Shown here: positions 9,507-18,619 of the stretch, piece after piece
Numbering within the stretch: the stretch's first letter is position 1
How the letters are laid out: every line of letters starts with the position of its first letter
Assembly (NCBI RefSeq): GCF_023100805.1
Contig: NZ_CP095855.1
Location: forward strand, 1,839,001-1,903,000
Direction: 5' to 3'
Length of the DNA stretch: 64,000 nt
Origin: Chitinophaga filiformis
GTDB taxonomy: Bacteria > Bacteroidota > Bacteroidia > Chitinophagales > Chitinophagaceae
Notes under the pieces: generated by a model
What the model was told of the DNA's origin: nothing
Databases searched by the model: none
Seen by the model: only the letters and a program-made list of their open reading frames with translations
Translations under genes and position numbers: made by a program

Positions 9507-10775
9507 ATGCCGGTAAGCACCATCATATACGATCTGGGAATAAGAGGATATAAAGCAGGAGTGGCTCTGGCCGCGGCTACAGGCAATGCCAAGGCCCGGC
9601 GATGGCTGGAAGGGCGCCGTAACTGGAGAGCAGCGCTGGAACAACACCTGTCCGGCGCCGGCCCCATCGTTTGGGTACATGCTGCCTCCCTGGGCGAATT
9701 TGAGCAGGGCCGTCCGGTCCTGGAAGCGATCCGGCAGCAATACCCGCACTGTAAGATCCTGCTTAGCTTCTTTTCTCCCTCAGGTTACGAGGTGCGTAAA
9801 GACTATCCCGGCGCCGATTACGTGTGCTATTTGCCGTTGGACACCCCGGGGAATGCGCGCGATTTTATCCGTATCGCAAAGCCGGCCCTGGCCATTTTTA
9901 TTAAATACGAGTTCTGGTACCATATGCTTACCCGTCTGTACAGGGAAAAGGTGCCCGTGATCCTTGTTTCAGGAATTTTCCGGGCCGGGCAGCCTTTCTT
10001 CAGGCCTTACGGGGGCATGTTCCGGAAATTGCTGCAACAGTTCAGCTACATCTTTGTGCAGAACCGTGAATCGATGTCGCTGTTGGCGCAAATAGATATC
10101 CGGCACGCAGCGCTGGCGGGCGACACCCGTTTTGACCGGGTATGGGCATTGCAGGAGGAAGAGCGTACACTGCCGGGTATCGGCGAATTTATTGGCAAGC
10201 GGCAGGCTATTATTGCCGGGAGTACCTGGGAGACCGACGAGTCATTGCTGTCGGCCTGGTGGAGGCAGCAACAGGGTGAAGGTTCCTGCCTGATCATTGC
10301 CCCGCATGAAACAGATGCAGCTCATATCACTAAGCTGATGGGATTGTTTCCTGAAGCAATAAGATATACGGAGTGGGTAAAGACGGCGCATAAGCAGCCG
10401 GGGCGTGTATTGCTGATAGATAATGTAGGCATGCTTTCGATATTGTACCGCTATGCGGCTGTGACTTATGTGGGAGGCGGTTTTGGAAAAGATGGTATTC
10501 ACAATATACTGGAACCCGCTACCTATGGCAAACCCGTATTGTTCGGGCCTGTGTTCCATAAATACCCCGAAGCGGCAGCATTGATCGCTGCCGGTGGAGG
10601 CATCAGTATCCATGACCTGGGTACCTTTGCTGCACAGATGGGAAGACTGTTGCAGGACGAAGCCATCCGTCTGCAAACCGGTGCTAATGCTAAAAATTAT
10701 GTGGCTGAGAATAAGGGAGCTACCAGTAAAATACTACAGTATATTCAGGAAAAGCGTTTCTTGACAAGATTGTAG
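9507..10775 (+). CDS. waaA: 3-deoxy-D-manno-octulosonic acid (Kdo) transferase
   Basis: Inner-membrane GT-B glycosyltransferase that transfers Kdo from CMP-Kdo to the lipid A precursor. The 422-residue product has the family N-terminus with a hydrophobic anchor, the acceptor motif WVHAASLGEFEQGRPVLE (catalytic Glu in GEFEQ), FIKYEFWYH, and the C-terminal nucleotide-binding part VTYVGGGFGKDGIHNILEPA. I chose the ATG at 9507 because it follows the promoter and matches the usual N-terminus. Its last 31 bases overlap, tail to tail, the end of the next minus-strand gene. Confidence 0.93.
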   Translation: MPVSTIIYDLGIRGYKAGVALAAATGNAKARRWLEGRRNWRAALEQHLSGAGPIVWVHAASLGEFEQGRPVLEAIRQQYPHCKILLSFFSPSGYEVRKDYPGADYVCYLPLDTPGNARDFIRIAKPALAIFIKYEFWYHMLTRLYREKVPVILVSGIFRAGQPFFRPYGGMFRKLLQQFSYIFVQNRESMSLLAQIDIRHAALAGDTRFDRVWALQEEERTLPGIGEFIGKRQAIIAGSTWETDESLLSAWWRQQQGEGSCLIIAPHETDAAHITKLMGLFPEAIRYTEWVKTAHKQPGRVLLIDNVGMLSILYRYAAVTYVGGGFGKDGIHNILEPATYGKPVLFGPVFHKYPEAAALIAAGGGISIHDLGTFAAQMGRLLQDEAIRLQTGANAKNYVAENKGATSKILQYIQEKRFLTRL

Positions 10776-11701
10776 AACTGTCTTACGGTACGGTTATCGT
10801 CCACCCATCCCTGACGGATCTTTAACTCTCGTTCAATCCAGTATTCTGCTTCCTGGAGGGAATTCAGCTCATTGATAGTCTTCACAGAACGCTCGTAAGT
10901 ATCCACATCTCCACGGAATAATTCCTGGATGAACTGGAACTTATCATTGATACCGATGGCCTGACGCAGATCCTTGACAGGAATTTCGTTGAAACGGTCA
11001 GCCAGTTCAGTTTGAGTCTGTTTCAACCGGTCGTTGAGTGAAGGTGTGTTCTGCGCTACCAGTTGGTTCAGTTCTTTTAGTTCCTTGCGAACGCCGTTGG
11101 TTTCAGGCTTTTTCTCAGTATTAGCTGCCGGAGCACTGACTGGTTGTGGCGCTTCCGTATTACTGTAAATGGTGACGAATGCCGGTTTCCTGTCTGCTGG
11201 AACCTGTTCCATTTGTTGAGGTGCAGGAGTGGGAGCAGCGGCCGGATAGGAAGAAACACCATTGGGCGCTGCAACTGTGGCCGGAGCTGTATTTACAGGA
11301 ACAGCGGAAGTCCCGTTCACAGCGGCTGCAGGAGCAGGAGCCGGTTTGGGAAGAGACGTGTTCTGCAAGGGTAATGTCAAGGTCGATGCCTCCTCAGCGG
11401 TATATGCTGCAGCAGGCGTTGCCTGTTTATTTTCCGGTAAAATTTCTCTGGATGATGTTGTTACAGGCACTTCCACAACAATAGTGGCTGGAGCTGCGGT
11501 GGTGGTCAGCGGAGTAGAAGGCATGATTACGGCAACATGGCTGTCCTGCCTTTGTTGCCTGCGTTCCTGCTCTCTTTCGAGATTCCTTGCATGTAAGATC
11601 TCTGCCTGAAGCAGCTGTACATAGTAGGAGATTGACTGCAGCCCAGCGTTTGAATTCTTTAATTCCTGTAACTTATCAATTAATGCACTTATTTTTTCCA
11701 T
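10745..11701 (-). CDS. Hypothetical protein with Pro/Ala-rich linker
   Basis: A 318-residue protein with three visible parts: an N-terminal helical segment (1-55, ending in the charged run EREQERRQQRQ), a long Pro/Ala/Thr-rich linker of low complexity (about 60-215), and a conserved-looking helical C-terminal domain (about 225-318) containing LNDRLKQ, DLRQAIGINDKFQFIQELF and EAEYWIERELKIRQGW. Similar C-terminal domains are common in Bacteroidota hypothetical proteins; I know no function. There is no signal peptide or membrane span, so it is probably cytoplasmic. The linker suggests that the two ends bind different partners. Its 3' end overlaps waaA by 31 bases. Confidence 0.75.
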   Translation of the reverse strand: MEKISALIDKLQELKNSNAGLQSISYYVQLLQAEILHARNLEREQERRQQRQDSHVAVIMPSTPLTTTAAPATIVVEVPVTTSSREILPENKQATPAAAYTAEEASTLTLPLQNTSLPKPAPAPAAAVNGTSAVPVNTAPATVAAPNGVSSYPAAAPTPAPQQMEQVPADRKPAFVTIYSNTEAPQPVSAPAANTEKKPETNGVRKELKELNQLVAQNTPSLNDRLKQTQTELADRFNEIPVKDLRQAIGINDKFQFIQELFRGDVDTYERSVKTINELNSLQEAEYWIERELKIRQGWVDDNRTVRQFYNLVKKRFS

Positions 11702-11829
11702 AGCAGTAAAAAAAATAAATTGAATGCAAAATGCGTTCCATGCCTTAATTGTTAACGCGATATGGGGGAATTTATTTTATTTGCATAAAGTTAGCGCATT
11801 TTAATTAACTGTTAATCAAATACTAAAAT

Positions 11830-12402
11830 ATGTTTATTGAACCTTCTCTAGCAGGAGGGCGAAGGGGGTGGATAGAAGTGATCTGTGGCTCAATGTTTTC
11901 CGGGAAAACGGAGGAGTTGATCAGAAGATTAAAGCGGGCCCGGATAGCCAACTTAAAAGTAGAGATCTTTAAGCCGATGATAGATACACGTTACGATGTA
12001 CAACACATTGTATCTCACGATGAAAGCCGCATCGTCAGCACGCCATTGGAAAACTCGCAGCAGATATTGCTCCTGGCGCAGGAAGTAGACGTGGTAGGTA
12101 TTGACGAAGCCCAGTTCTTTGATGGTGAATTGCCCGAAGTGTGTGATCAGCTGGCATTACGTGGTATCAGGGTGATAGTGGCGGGACTGGACATGGATTA
12201 CATGGGCAAGCCCTTCGGGCAGATGCCTTTCCTGCTGGCAAAGGCCGACTATATTACCAAATTGCACGCTATTTGTGTAAAATGCGGCAATATCGCCAAT
12301 TACTCTTACCGGAAAACAAAAGATAAGAGCACGGTGCTGCTCGGGGAGACAGACCTGTATGAACCGAGATGCAGGCATTGCTACTATAATGAGGTAGAAT
12401 AA
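11830..12402 (+). CDS. tdk: Thymidine kinase (type II)
   Basis: Phosphorylates thymidine to dTMP in the salvage pathway. The 190-residue protein has the P-loop GSMFSGKT (about residues 20-27), the catalytic DEAQFF segment, the lasso region with two CxxC zinc pairs (CVKCG and CRHC), and the substrate-binding [12 protein letters not shown] tail. The zinc-ribbon lasso marks it as a type II enzyme. It is a single-gene unit with a strong terminator. Confidence 0.95.
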   Translation: MFIEPSLAGGRRGWIEVICGSMFSGKTEELIRRLKRARIANLKVEIFKPMIDTRYDVQHIVSHDESRIVSTPLENSQQILLLAQEVDVVGIDEAQFFDGELPEVCDQLALRGIRVIVAGLDMDYMGKPFGQMPFLLAKADYITKLHAICVKCGNIANYSYRKTKDKSTVLLGETDLYEPRCRHCYYNEVE

Positions 12403-12417
12403 TAATCGTCGCATAAA

Positions 12418-12460
12418 TGAAAAGGCCGTACCAGACATCTCTGGTACGGCCTTTTCATTT
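12418..12460 (+). terminator. Terminator after tdk
   Basis: An 11-bp GC-rich stem (12424-12434 with 12441-12451), extended by A/T pairs, then CTTTTCATTTAT. It may also serve the GtrA gene from the other side. Confidence 0.85.
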
Positions 12461-12532
12461 ATGTTGATAACTTTTACAGCACAATATTGTGGTTACAAGA
12501 GCCAAACCCCTAGGGGCTTGTATTGCAGATCA

Positions 12533-13009
12533 TCAGCCTTCTTTCACCTTAAATGTAAATCTCTTCTGTGTCAGGTAGCTGAAGCCCACCACGAAGATGG
12601 TTGTCAGTATTTTAGAGATGGTAGGAAAGATATGCAGATAATCCACGAATAGTTTCATAAATCCATAGTTCAGGCAGATGCAGATACCTACCAGCATGAA
12701 ATAGCGGACCAGCTGTACCCGGCCTCTCAGGTTGGATTCAGAAAAAACAATGTATTTGCTCAGCAGGAAACCTGTAGGGAATGTAACCGTCATGGCCATG
12801 AACAGTGCCGCAATGTGCGCGCTGATGGTCAGGAAAGTGAAATGAACAGGTGTTTCATTCAGGATAAAATGATAACTGATGTAATACAACAGGATATCCA
12901 TAGCCGTATTACCGCTGCCGCAGGCAAGGTAACGGAACGTTTGCAAAGGCATCAGCTTTGCAAAGGGTAGGTAAAAAAAATCTAATACCAATAAAATGAA
13001 CCTTTTCAT
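12533..13009 (-). CDS. GtrA-family membrane protein
   Basis: A 158-residue protein with four hydrophobic segments and positively charged ends, matching the GtrA/DPMS1-associated family, whose members help move lipid-linked sugars (such as undecaprenyl-phosphate glucose) across the membrane or anchor glycosyltransferases. Visible marks are the N-terminal FRYLACGSGNTAMDILLYY, close to the usual 'RFxxvGxxntxxdfxl' pattern, and the tail SYLTQKRFTFK. I use the ATG at 13009; the longer reading starts at TTG. No glycosyltransferase gene is next to it. Confidence 0.85.
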   Translation of the reverse strand: MKRFILLVLDFFYLPFAKLMPLQTFRYLACGSGNTAMDILLYYISYHFILNETPVHFTFLTISAHIAALFMAMTVTFPTGFLLSKYIVFSESNLRGRVQLVRYFMLVGICICLNYGFMKLFVDYLHIFPTISKILTTIFVVGFSYLTQKRFTFKVKEG

Positions 13010-13027
13010 AAAATATTTGTACAGCAA

Positions 13028-13035
13028 CAAAACTA
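13028..13035 (-). promoter_or_regulatory. Candidate -7 box of the GtrA gene
   Basis: Reads TAGTTTTG on the minus strand, 19 nt before the ATG at 13009. No -33 element was recognised. Confidence 0.4.
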
Positions 13036-13069
13036 GTTAGTTTTACCGTTACTGTACTGCGCTTTTGTA

Positions 13070-14554
13070 TTATCTTAACAATTTCCTGTTCTTCCAAAGT
13101 TTTTGCTGCTGGTTCACAGGTTGTTGTTTTACCCGTCGCTGCTGCTCCTGCCATACCTGTACTGCCAGTATCGCCGCGGCTTTGGCAGCTTCAGGGTCGG
13201 CATGGTCCAGTGATTGTGGTGTGAAATACTTCCCGATAAAATTAGTGTCAAAAGCGCCATTAATAAACGCAGGCTGCTGCAAGGCCCAGCTGCCGAATGG
13301 CAATGTGGTGCGGATGCCTTTCACATGATATTCACTGATGGCGCGCAGCAGCCGTTCCCGGGCTTCTTCCCGGTCGGCTCCCCAGGCTATCAGTTTGGAG
13401 ATCATAGGATCATAATAGATGGGAATATCCATACCCTGCTCATAACCGTCGTCCACACGAATGCCATATCCCTGCGGGCGGACATAGGTAGTGAGTGTAC
13501 CCGTGTCCGGTAAGAAATTGTTTGCTGGGTCTTCTGCACAGATGCGCAATTCGATGGCGTGCCCGTTTATTTTCAGGTCGGATTGTCCGAAAGACAGCTT
13601 TTCGCCCCTGGCCACCCGGATCTGCTCTTTAACCAGGTCCAGTCCAGTGATCATCTCTGTAACGGGATGTTCTACCTGCAGGCGGGTATTCATCTCCAGG
13701 AAATAAAACTGCAGATTTTCATCTACGAGGAACTCGACGGTGCCCGCTCCATAATACTGGCAGGCGCGGGCCACATCCAGTGCACATTTTCCCATCGCTT
13801 CCCTGATCTGGGGGGTCAGGCAGGAAGAGGGCGCTTCTTCGATCAGTTTCTGGTGTCTTCTTTGTATAGAGCACTCACGCTCAAACAGATAGACGTAGTT
13901 TCCATGCTGGTCGCCCAGCACCTGTATCTCGATATGCCGGGGGGCGCCCACATATTTTTCAATAAATACCGCATCATCGCCAAAAGCGCTCATCGCCTCG
14001 CTTTTCGCCAGTCTGATCTGCTCTTCCAGTTCATCAACACTATTGACGACCCGCATACCTTTACCTCCGCCACCGGCAGATGCTTTGATCAGGATGGGGA
14101 ATCCGGTCTTTTTTACCACCTCCCGGGCTTCGTCTATACTCCGCAGGGGCGTTTCTGTGCCGGGCACCATAGGTACACCAAAGCGCTGAGCGGCCTGTTT
14201 TGCCGCCAGCTTGCTGCCCATCACCTCGATAGAGGAAGGGCTGGGGCCAATAAAGGTAAGTCCGGCGTCTTTGACTGCCTGCGCGAAACGGGCATTTTCA
14301 CTGAGAAAACCATATCCGGGATGGATAGCGTCTGCCCCCGTCTGTCGGGCAGCGCCCATGATCTTATCGGTCAGCAGATAGGACTGGCTGGAAGGGGCCG
14401 GGCCTATGCACACTGCTTCATCTGCATATTGTACAAATGGCATGGCACGGTCAGCCTCGGAATATACAGCGACTGTTGCGATGCCCATTTCCCTGGCTGA
14501 TCGCATAATACGCAGTGCAATCTCACCACGGTTGGCTACCAGTATTTTTTTCAT
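13070..14554 (-). CDS. accC: Biotin carboxylase subunit of an acyl-CoA carboxylase
   Basis: ATP-grasp enzyme that carboxylates the biotin of a carrier protein, the first half-reaction of acetyl- or other acyl-CoA carboxylases. The 494-residue protein begins MKKILVANRGEIALRI, then shows the ATP-grasp glycine loop KASAGGGGKGMR, ERECSIQRRHQK and the catalytic EMNTRLQVEHPVTE. No biotin carrier or carboxyltransferase gene is adjacent, so acetyl-, propionyl- and methylcrotonyl-CoA carboxylase roles cannot be separated. The last 30 residues are Gln/Lys-rich (QQRRVKQQPVNQQQK) and look like a lineage-specific tail. The start at 14554 is 39 nt from the divergent ccmB start. Confidence 0.9.
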   Translation of the reverse strand: MKKILVANRGEIALRIMRSAREMGIATVAVYSEADRAMPFVQYADEAVCIGPAPSSQSYLLTDKIMGAARQTGADAIHPGYGFLSENARFAQAVKDAGLTFIGPSPSSIEVMGSKLAAKQAAQRFGVPMVPGTETPLRSIDEAREVVKKTGFPILIKASAGGGGKGMRVVNSVDELEEQIRLAKSEAMSAFGDDAVFIEKYVGAPRHIEIQVLGDQHGNYVYLFERECSIQRRHQKLIEEAPSSCLTPQIREAMGKCALDVARACQYYGAGTVEFLVDENLQFYFLEMNTRLQVEHPVTEMITGLDLVKEQIRVARGEKLSFGQSDLKINGHAIELRICAEDPANNFLPDTGTLTTYVRPQGYGIRVDDGYEQGMDIPIYYDPMISKLIAWGADREEARERLLRAISEYHVKGIRTTLPFGSWALQQPAFINGAFDTNFIGKYFTPQSLDHADPEAAKAAAILAVQVWQEQQRRVKQQPVNQQQKLWKNRKLLR

Positions 14555-14578
14555 GGAAGCGAATATAAGTGATTCTCC

Positions 14579-14586
14579 TATCTTTG
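14579..14586 (+). promoter_or_regulatory. -7 box of ccmB, close to the start codon
   Basis: TATCTTTG ends 7 nt before the ccmB ATG, so the transcript should be almost leaderless. Confidence 0.6.
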
Positions 14587-14593
14587 CGGCAAC

Positions 14594-15259
14594 ATGAAAT
14601 CTAGCCCTTTCAGACAAACAATCACGCTGGTAAAAAAGGACATACTCCTGGAACTCAGGCAGAAGTACGCCTTTTATGGCATCCTCCTATATATTATATC
14701 TACTGTATTTGTGATTAACCTGATGATCAGCAAACCGGAGGAAAAGCTCTGGAATGCCCTCTTCTGGGTGGTACAGTTGTTTGTAGCTGTTAATGCTGTG
14801 GCCAAAAGTTTCCTGCAGGAAAACAGGGGACGTCTCCTGTATTTCTATTCCCTGGTACATCCCCGCAGTTTTATCGTAGCCAAACTGATCTACAATATTA
14901 TACTGATGTGTGTCATGACGCTGATCACCATCGTGTGTTGTATGATGTTCCTGGGCAACCCAGTCACCAGTTTCCTGTATTTTATCGGCATATGCCTGTT
15001 GGGAGGTATCAGCCTGTCCCTGCTCTTCACTATGCTGGCTGCTATTGCCGCCCAGGCTAACCAGAATGCCGCATTAATGGCCATTATGGGGTTCCCTATT
15101 ATGCTGCCCCTGCTCATGTTGCTGTCCAATATCGCTAAATCTTCCTTTATCACCGTATATCAGCCCGGATTGCCCAAAATGTTCCTTATGTTGGGGAGTA
15201 TGGATATCCTGATCGTAGCCCTGTCCCTGGTTTTATTCCCATTTTTGTGGAAAGATTAA
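14594..15259 (+). CDS. ccmB: Cytochrome c maturation protein CcmB (haem exporter subunit)
   Basis: Membrane subunit of the CcmABCD complex that handles haem for cytochrome c maturation. The 221-residue protein has six predicted hydrophobic helices and the family pattern: N-terminal KKDILLELRQKYAFYGI, then RGRLLYFYSLVHPRSFIVAKLIYN, and GGISLSLLFTMLAAIAAQANQNAALMAI. It is followed by ccmC and ccmD. The ATPase ccmA is not next to it, so it must be elsewhere or a different ATPase must be used. Confidence 0.9.
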   Translation: MKSSPFRQTITLVKKDILLELRQKYAFYGILLYIISTVFVINLMISKPEEKLWNALFWVVQLFVAVNAVAKSFLQENRGRLLYFYSLVHPRSFIVAKLIYNIILMCVMTLITIVCCMMFLGNPVTSFLYFIGICLLGGISLSLLFTMLAAIAAQANQNAALMAIMGFPIMLPLLMLLSNIAKSSFITVYQPGLPKMFLMLGSMDILIVALSLVLFPFLWKD

Positions 15260-15297
15260 CAACCCGGGCCCGGATGACGGGAAACAGGTTACTGAAT

Positions 15298-15328
15298 TTT
15301 GTGATTAGTGATAAAACGTGTAGGTTTG
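15298..15328 (+). promoter_or_regulatory. Promoter of ccmC
   Basis: TTTG at 15298-15301 and TAGGTTTG at 15321-15328 with a 19-nt spacer, a good full match to the Bacteroidota consensus. The ATG is 22 nt after the box. Confidence 0.65.
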
Positions 15329-15349
15329 CCCACAATATAGTTGGTTAAA

Positions 15350-16012
15350 ATGGCAAAGCATTGGTGGAAAGCTCTAGCGGTATTAATCCTTGTTTATGTG
15401 ATCATAGCTGGATTTACGATTGAAATACCGATTATCGGCACAAACGGGCAGTCTTCCCGCGGCCTTTTCTTTCACGTTCCTATGTGGATGTGCATGTACA
15501 CCATGTTTACTATCTCCGTAGTCAATTCTGTTCTTTACCTCTCTAAATACGATCTCCGCAGAGATGTTTATGCCAGCGCTGCGGCCAATGTAGGCGTGTT
15601 CTATGGTATTCTTGGTTTCTCCACTGGTACCCTGTGGGCCACCTACACATGGGGAGGCTCCTTTACCAGCGATCCAAAACAGATGCTGACCGCTGTGGCG
15701 CTCATGATCTACATGGCTTATCTTGTATTGCGCCTGTCCATCCCTGACATTGACAAACGCGCCAGGATATCTGCCGTGTTTAACATTTTCGCATTCGCTT
15801 TGTTGATTCCCTTAACGTATATCATCCCGCGTATGGTAGATTCCCTTCATCCCGGAAGCGCTACCACGCCTGGATTTGCATCCAGTGACACCGATGACCA
15901 TATGAGAATGGTATTATACCCTGCATTCATTGGTTGGGTATTATTGAGTGTGTGGATCTATACCCTGTTTGTACGGTATAAAAAACTAGAGCTAAAAAAT
16001 ATTTTTAAATGA
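15350..16012 (+). CDS. ccmC: Haem handling protein CcmC (CcmC/CcsA type)
   Basis: Integral membrane protein of the haem-handling family that presents haem to the chaperone CcmE or the ligation machinery. The 220-residue protein has six hydrophobic segments, the tryptophan-rich WWD-like loop GTLWATYTWGGSFTSDPK, and histidines in FFHVPMWM and near SLHPGS that in the family ligate haem. The start is the ATG at 15350, not the in-frame TTG nine bases earlier. It overlaps ccmD by 4 nt. Confidence 0.9.
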   Translation: MAKHWWKALAVLILVYVIIAGFTIEIPIIGTNGQSSRGLFFHVPMWMCMYTMFTISVVNSVLYLSKYDLRRDVYASAAANVGVFYGILGFSTGTLWATYTWGGSFTSDPKQMLTAVALMIYMAYLVLRLSIPDIDKRARISAVFNIFAFALLIPLTYIIPRMVDSLHPGSATTPGFASSDTDDHMRMVLYPAFIGWVLLSVWIYTLFVRYKKLELKNIFK

Positions 16013-16260
16013 TCAACAAAGCGTTTTCTTTCTGTTGCACCTGCTTACTGTTACTTGTTTCTCTATTCGCTAATGCGCAGGAAAACCAGAACCAGAATAC
16101 AGAAACAGGACCTGTAAACGAATTTTTCCGCAGCAATGGCAAGATATATGTTATAGTAGGAGTGCTACTGATCATCTTTATCGGCATTGTGATATTTTTG
16201 ATAGCGCTCGACAGAAAGATCAGCAGGCTGGAACAGCGGGATAACCTGCATAGCAAATAA
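16009..16260 (+). CDS. ccmD: CcmD-family small membrane protein
   Basis: An 83-residue protein with an N-terminal signal-like hydrophobic segment ending in ANAQ, a short polar stretch, and one strong transmembrane helix (YVIVGVLLIIFIGIVIFLIAL) followed by a basic tail KISRLEQ. This pattern and the position directly behind ccmC with a 4-nt ATGA overlap match the CcmD family of Bacteroidota, which holds the CcmABC complex together. Sequence similarity alone would be weak; the context carries the call. Confidence 0.75.
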   Translation: MINKAFSFCCTCLLLLVSLFANAQENQNQNTETGPVNEFFRSNGKIYVIVGVLLIIFIGIVIFLIALDRKISRLEQRDNLHSK

Positions 16261-16296
16261 GTCCAACTCTACATATTTATACCAAAACAATTGTCT

Positions 16297-17715
16297 ATGG
16301 CGCAAGAGCAACATTATGACTTCTTTAAAAGCGTAGAAAGAAGTTTTGACAAAGCCGCAAAATTCACGAAATGGGAAAACGGGATTCTTGAACAGATCAA
16401 GGCCTGCAACGCTGTGTACCAGATTAAGTTCCCGGTACGCATCGGGGACAAGATCGAAGTAATAGAAGCCTACCGCGTTCAACACTCTCACCACAAACTG
16501 CCCTGTAAAGGTGGTATCCGTTTCAGCGATGCCGTTAACCAGGATGAGGTAATGGCATTGGCTGCCCTCATGACCTACAAATGCGCTATCGTTAACGTTC
16601 CTTTTGGCGGAGCCAAAGGAGGTATCAAGATCAATCCACGTAACTATTCCCCATTCCAGTTGGAAAACATTACCCGCCGTTATACTGCGGAACTGGTAAA
16701 GAAGAATTTCATTGGTCCCGGTGTGGATGTTCCTGCCCCTGACTACGGTACAGGTGAAAGGGAAATGAGCTGGATCCTCGATACTTATATGAGCCTCCGT
16801 CCGGGTGAGGTAGACGGTTACGGTTGTGTAACCGGTAAACCGGTTTCCCAGGGTGGTGTGCGCGGTCGTAAAGAAGCTACCGGTCTTGGGGTGTTCTTTG
16901 GTTTACAGGAGCTCTGTAATATCACTGAAGACATGAAACGCATTGGCCTCGAGCCAGGCATCATCGGTAAAAAAGTGATCGTGCAAGGTATGGGTAACGT
17001 GGGTTACCATGCCGCCAAATATTTCCATGAAGCAGGCGCTATCATCGTAGGCCTGATAGAGTGGGATGGTGCATTGTACAGCGAAAAAGGGCTGGACCCG
17101 GAAGCTGTGCTGAAGCACAGGAACGAGACAGGTTCCATTGTCAACTTCCCGGGAGCAAAAACACTTGCCAAAAACGAAGAAGGCCTGGAAATGGATTGTG
17201 ATATCCTCATCCCGGCAGCGCTGGAAAACGTGATCCACAAGGATAACGCTCCGCGTATCAAGGCTAAGATCATCGGTGAAGGCGCTAACGGCCCTATCAC
17301 GCCGGAAGCAGATGAGATCCTGAACAAGAAAGGTGTGATCGTTGTACCTGACATGTTCCTCAATGCCGGTGGTGTAACCGTTTCTTATTTTGAGTGGTTG
17401 AAAAACCTCAGTCACGTGCGTTATGGCCGTCTGGGAAAACGCTTCGACGAGAACATGAATATCCACATCCTGAGCGTGATCGAAGACCTCACCGGAAAGA
17501 AAGTATCAGAAAGAGAAAGAAAATTCATCGCACATGGCGCCGATGAAGTTGACCTGGTATATTCCGGCCTGGAAGAAACCATGCACGCCGCACTGCACGA
17601 AGTGCGTGCCATCATGGTAAATCACCCGGACATTCATGATATGCGTACCGCCGCCTATGTTTGTGCAATTGATAAAGTGGGAGCCGCCTACGATCAGTTA
17701 GGTATCTTCCCTTGA
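16297..17715 (+). CDS. gdhA: Glutamate dehydrogenase (Glu/Leu/Phe/Val family)
   Basis: Catalyses reversible oxidative deamination of glutamate to 2-oxoglutarate with NAD(P). The 472-residue enzyme has the substrate lysine region [31 protein letters not shown], the catalytic Asp motif [12 protein letters not shown], and the Rossmann motif [13 protein letters not shown]. The large-insertion GDH type of about 470 residues is common in Bacteroidota. The ATG at 16297 is used; a TTG six bases upstream is less likely. Coenzyme preference cannot be told. A strong terminator follows. Confidence 0.92.
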   Translation: MAQEQHYDFFKSVERSFDKAAKFTKWENGILEQIKACNAVYQIKFPVRIGDKIEVIEAYRVQHSHHKLPCKGGIRFSDAVNQDEVMALAALMTYKCAIVNVPFGGAKGGIKINPRNYSPFQLENITRRYTAELVKKNFIGPGVDVPAPDYGTGEREMSWILDTYMSLRPGEVDGYGCVTGKPVSQGGVRGRKEATGLGVFFGLQELCNITEDMKRIGLEPGIIGKKVIVQGMGNVGYHAAKYFHEAGAIIVGLIEWDGALYSEKGLDPEAVLKHRNETGSIVNFPGAKTLAKNEEGLEMDCDILIPAALENVIHKDNAPRIKAKIIGEGANGPITPEADEILNKKGVIVVPDMFLNAGGVTVSYFEWLKNLSHVRYGRLGKRFDENMNIHILSVIEDLTGKKVSERERKFIAHGADEVDLVYSGLEETMHAALHEVRAIMVNHPDIHDMRTAAYVCAIDKVGAAYDQLGIFP

Positions 17716-17743
17716 TCTTTATATCAATATAAAAGTTTACAGG

Positions 17744-17781
17744 AAGAGGGCGTATCTTTACAGGATACGCCCTCTTTTTAT
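17744..17781 (+). terminator. Terminator after glutamate dehydrogenase
   Basis: A 12-bp stem (17745-17756 with 17764-17775) and a 7-nt loop followed by TTTTTATATT. Confidence 0.88.
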
Positions 17782-17931
17782 ATTATCTTTCCCCTTTTGG
17801 TCCTGTTTAAAGTCCACCTCAACTCCGGAATAAGTCCACCCTTACTTCGTGTATATAAGTGTTGTGGTACAGGGTTTTGCAGGGATTTCCATATGAAGCA
17901 GGTTGCCTGATAATGGCACGCTAAAAAAGTA

Positions 17932-18375
17932 TCAGATGTGCGCAGGTAACTGTGCAATGAATTCCCATTGTTGTGCATCCACCATATGCTGGCAACAGAA
18001 AGTATTTACTCCATTGGTGATGACCAGGTAGGCCGTTGGCAACACCATATGATAACGGACGATCTGCTCCAGCGTTGTCTGGCTAAGCGGTACGTCCATT
18101 TCCTTACATTCCACGATCATCCAGGGTTGCATGTTCCTGTTGTATACTACAATATCACAACGTTTCCGGAGCTCGCCCAGGTATATTTCCTTTTCAATAC
18201 CGATCAGTGAAGCGGGGTACCCGAGCGTACTCACCAGGTAATTGAGAAAGTTCTGCCGTACCCATTCTTCCGGTGTCAGTACCACATACTTTTTACGGAA
18301 ACGATCAAAAATGAGCGTTTTACCATTCTCCTGTACAATTTTAAAATCCGGTGGGGGAAACTCAATAGCGATCAT
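17932..18375 (-). CDS. HsdR N-terminal domain (PD-(D/E)xK nuclease-fold) protein
   Basis: A 147-residue stand-alone copy of the domain found at the N-terminus of type I restriction R subunits. The nuclease core is visible: a Glu in IEKEIYL, then CDIVVYN and the IVECKEMDVPL strand, which together give the D...ExK pattern. Such free-standing proteins are conserved in Bacteroidota next to housekeeping genes and no restriction genes are near, so a role in DNA processing is more likely than restriction. I use the ATG at 18375 because TATCTTTG lies only 4 nt before it; the ATG at 18393 would lie inside or ahead of that box. Confidence 0.8.
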   Translation of the reverse strand: MIAIEFPPPDFKIVQENGKTLIFDRFRKKYVVLTPEEWVRQNFLNYLVSTLGYPASLIGIEKEIYLGELRKRCDIVVYNRNMQPWMIVECKEMDVPLSQTTLEQIVRYHMVLPTAYLVITNGVNTFCCQHMVDAQQWEFIAQLPAHI

Positions 18376-18379
18376 TCTG

Positions 18380-18387
18380 CAAAGATA
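18380..18387 (-). promoter_or_regulatory. -7 box that decides the start of the HsdR-N gene
   Basis: Reads TATCTTTG on the minus strand and ends 4 nt before the ATG at 18375, which predicts a leaderless mRNA and excludes the upstream ATG at 18393. Confidence 0.55.
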
Positions 18388-18619
18388 ATTCATAGATCCC
18401 CTTTACAGATAAGGTATATACGGTATTGTGCCACCGGCCGGCTCATAGTACCTGGCTGGCATCAGGCCTTGTTTGTATAATAGCCCTTGCGATAAAAGCG
18501 CCTGTAGTGCGGCGCCGGCAGCCGCAGCACTTAGGCATATACAGGTATAACACAGGGATAACACTACCGAAAGAGCCGGAGATAGGAGATTTTTCTGTAT
18601 ATTCGTTTGCCAAAAGGCT

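Noticed and set aside
17778-17978. Minus-strand 66-codon frame between glutamate dehydrogenase and the HsdR-N gene
   Set aside because: It begins inside the HsdR-N gene, contains no family-like motif and ends in the terminator; it is probably noise.
17932-18375. Type I restriction system
   Set aside because: Only a single HsdR N-terminal domain protein is present; HsdM and HsdS are not near, and such stand-alone proteins are normal in this phylum.
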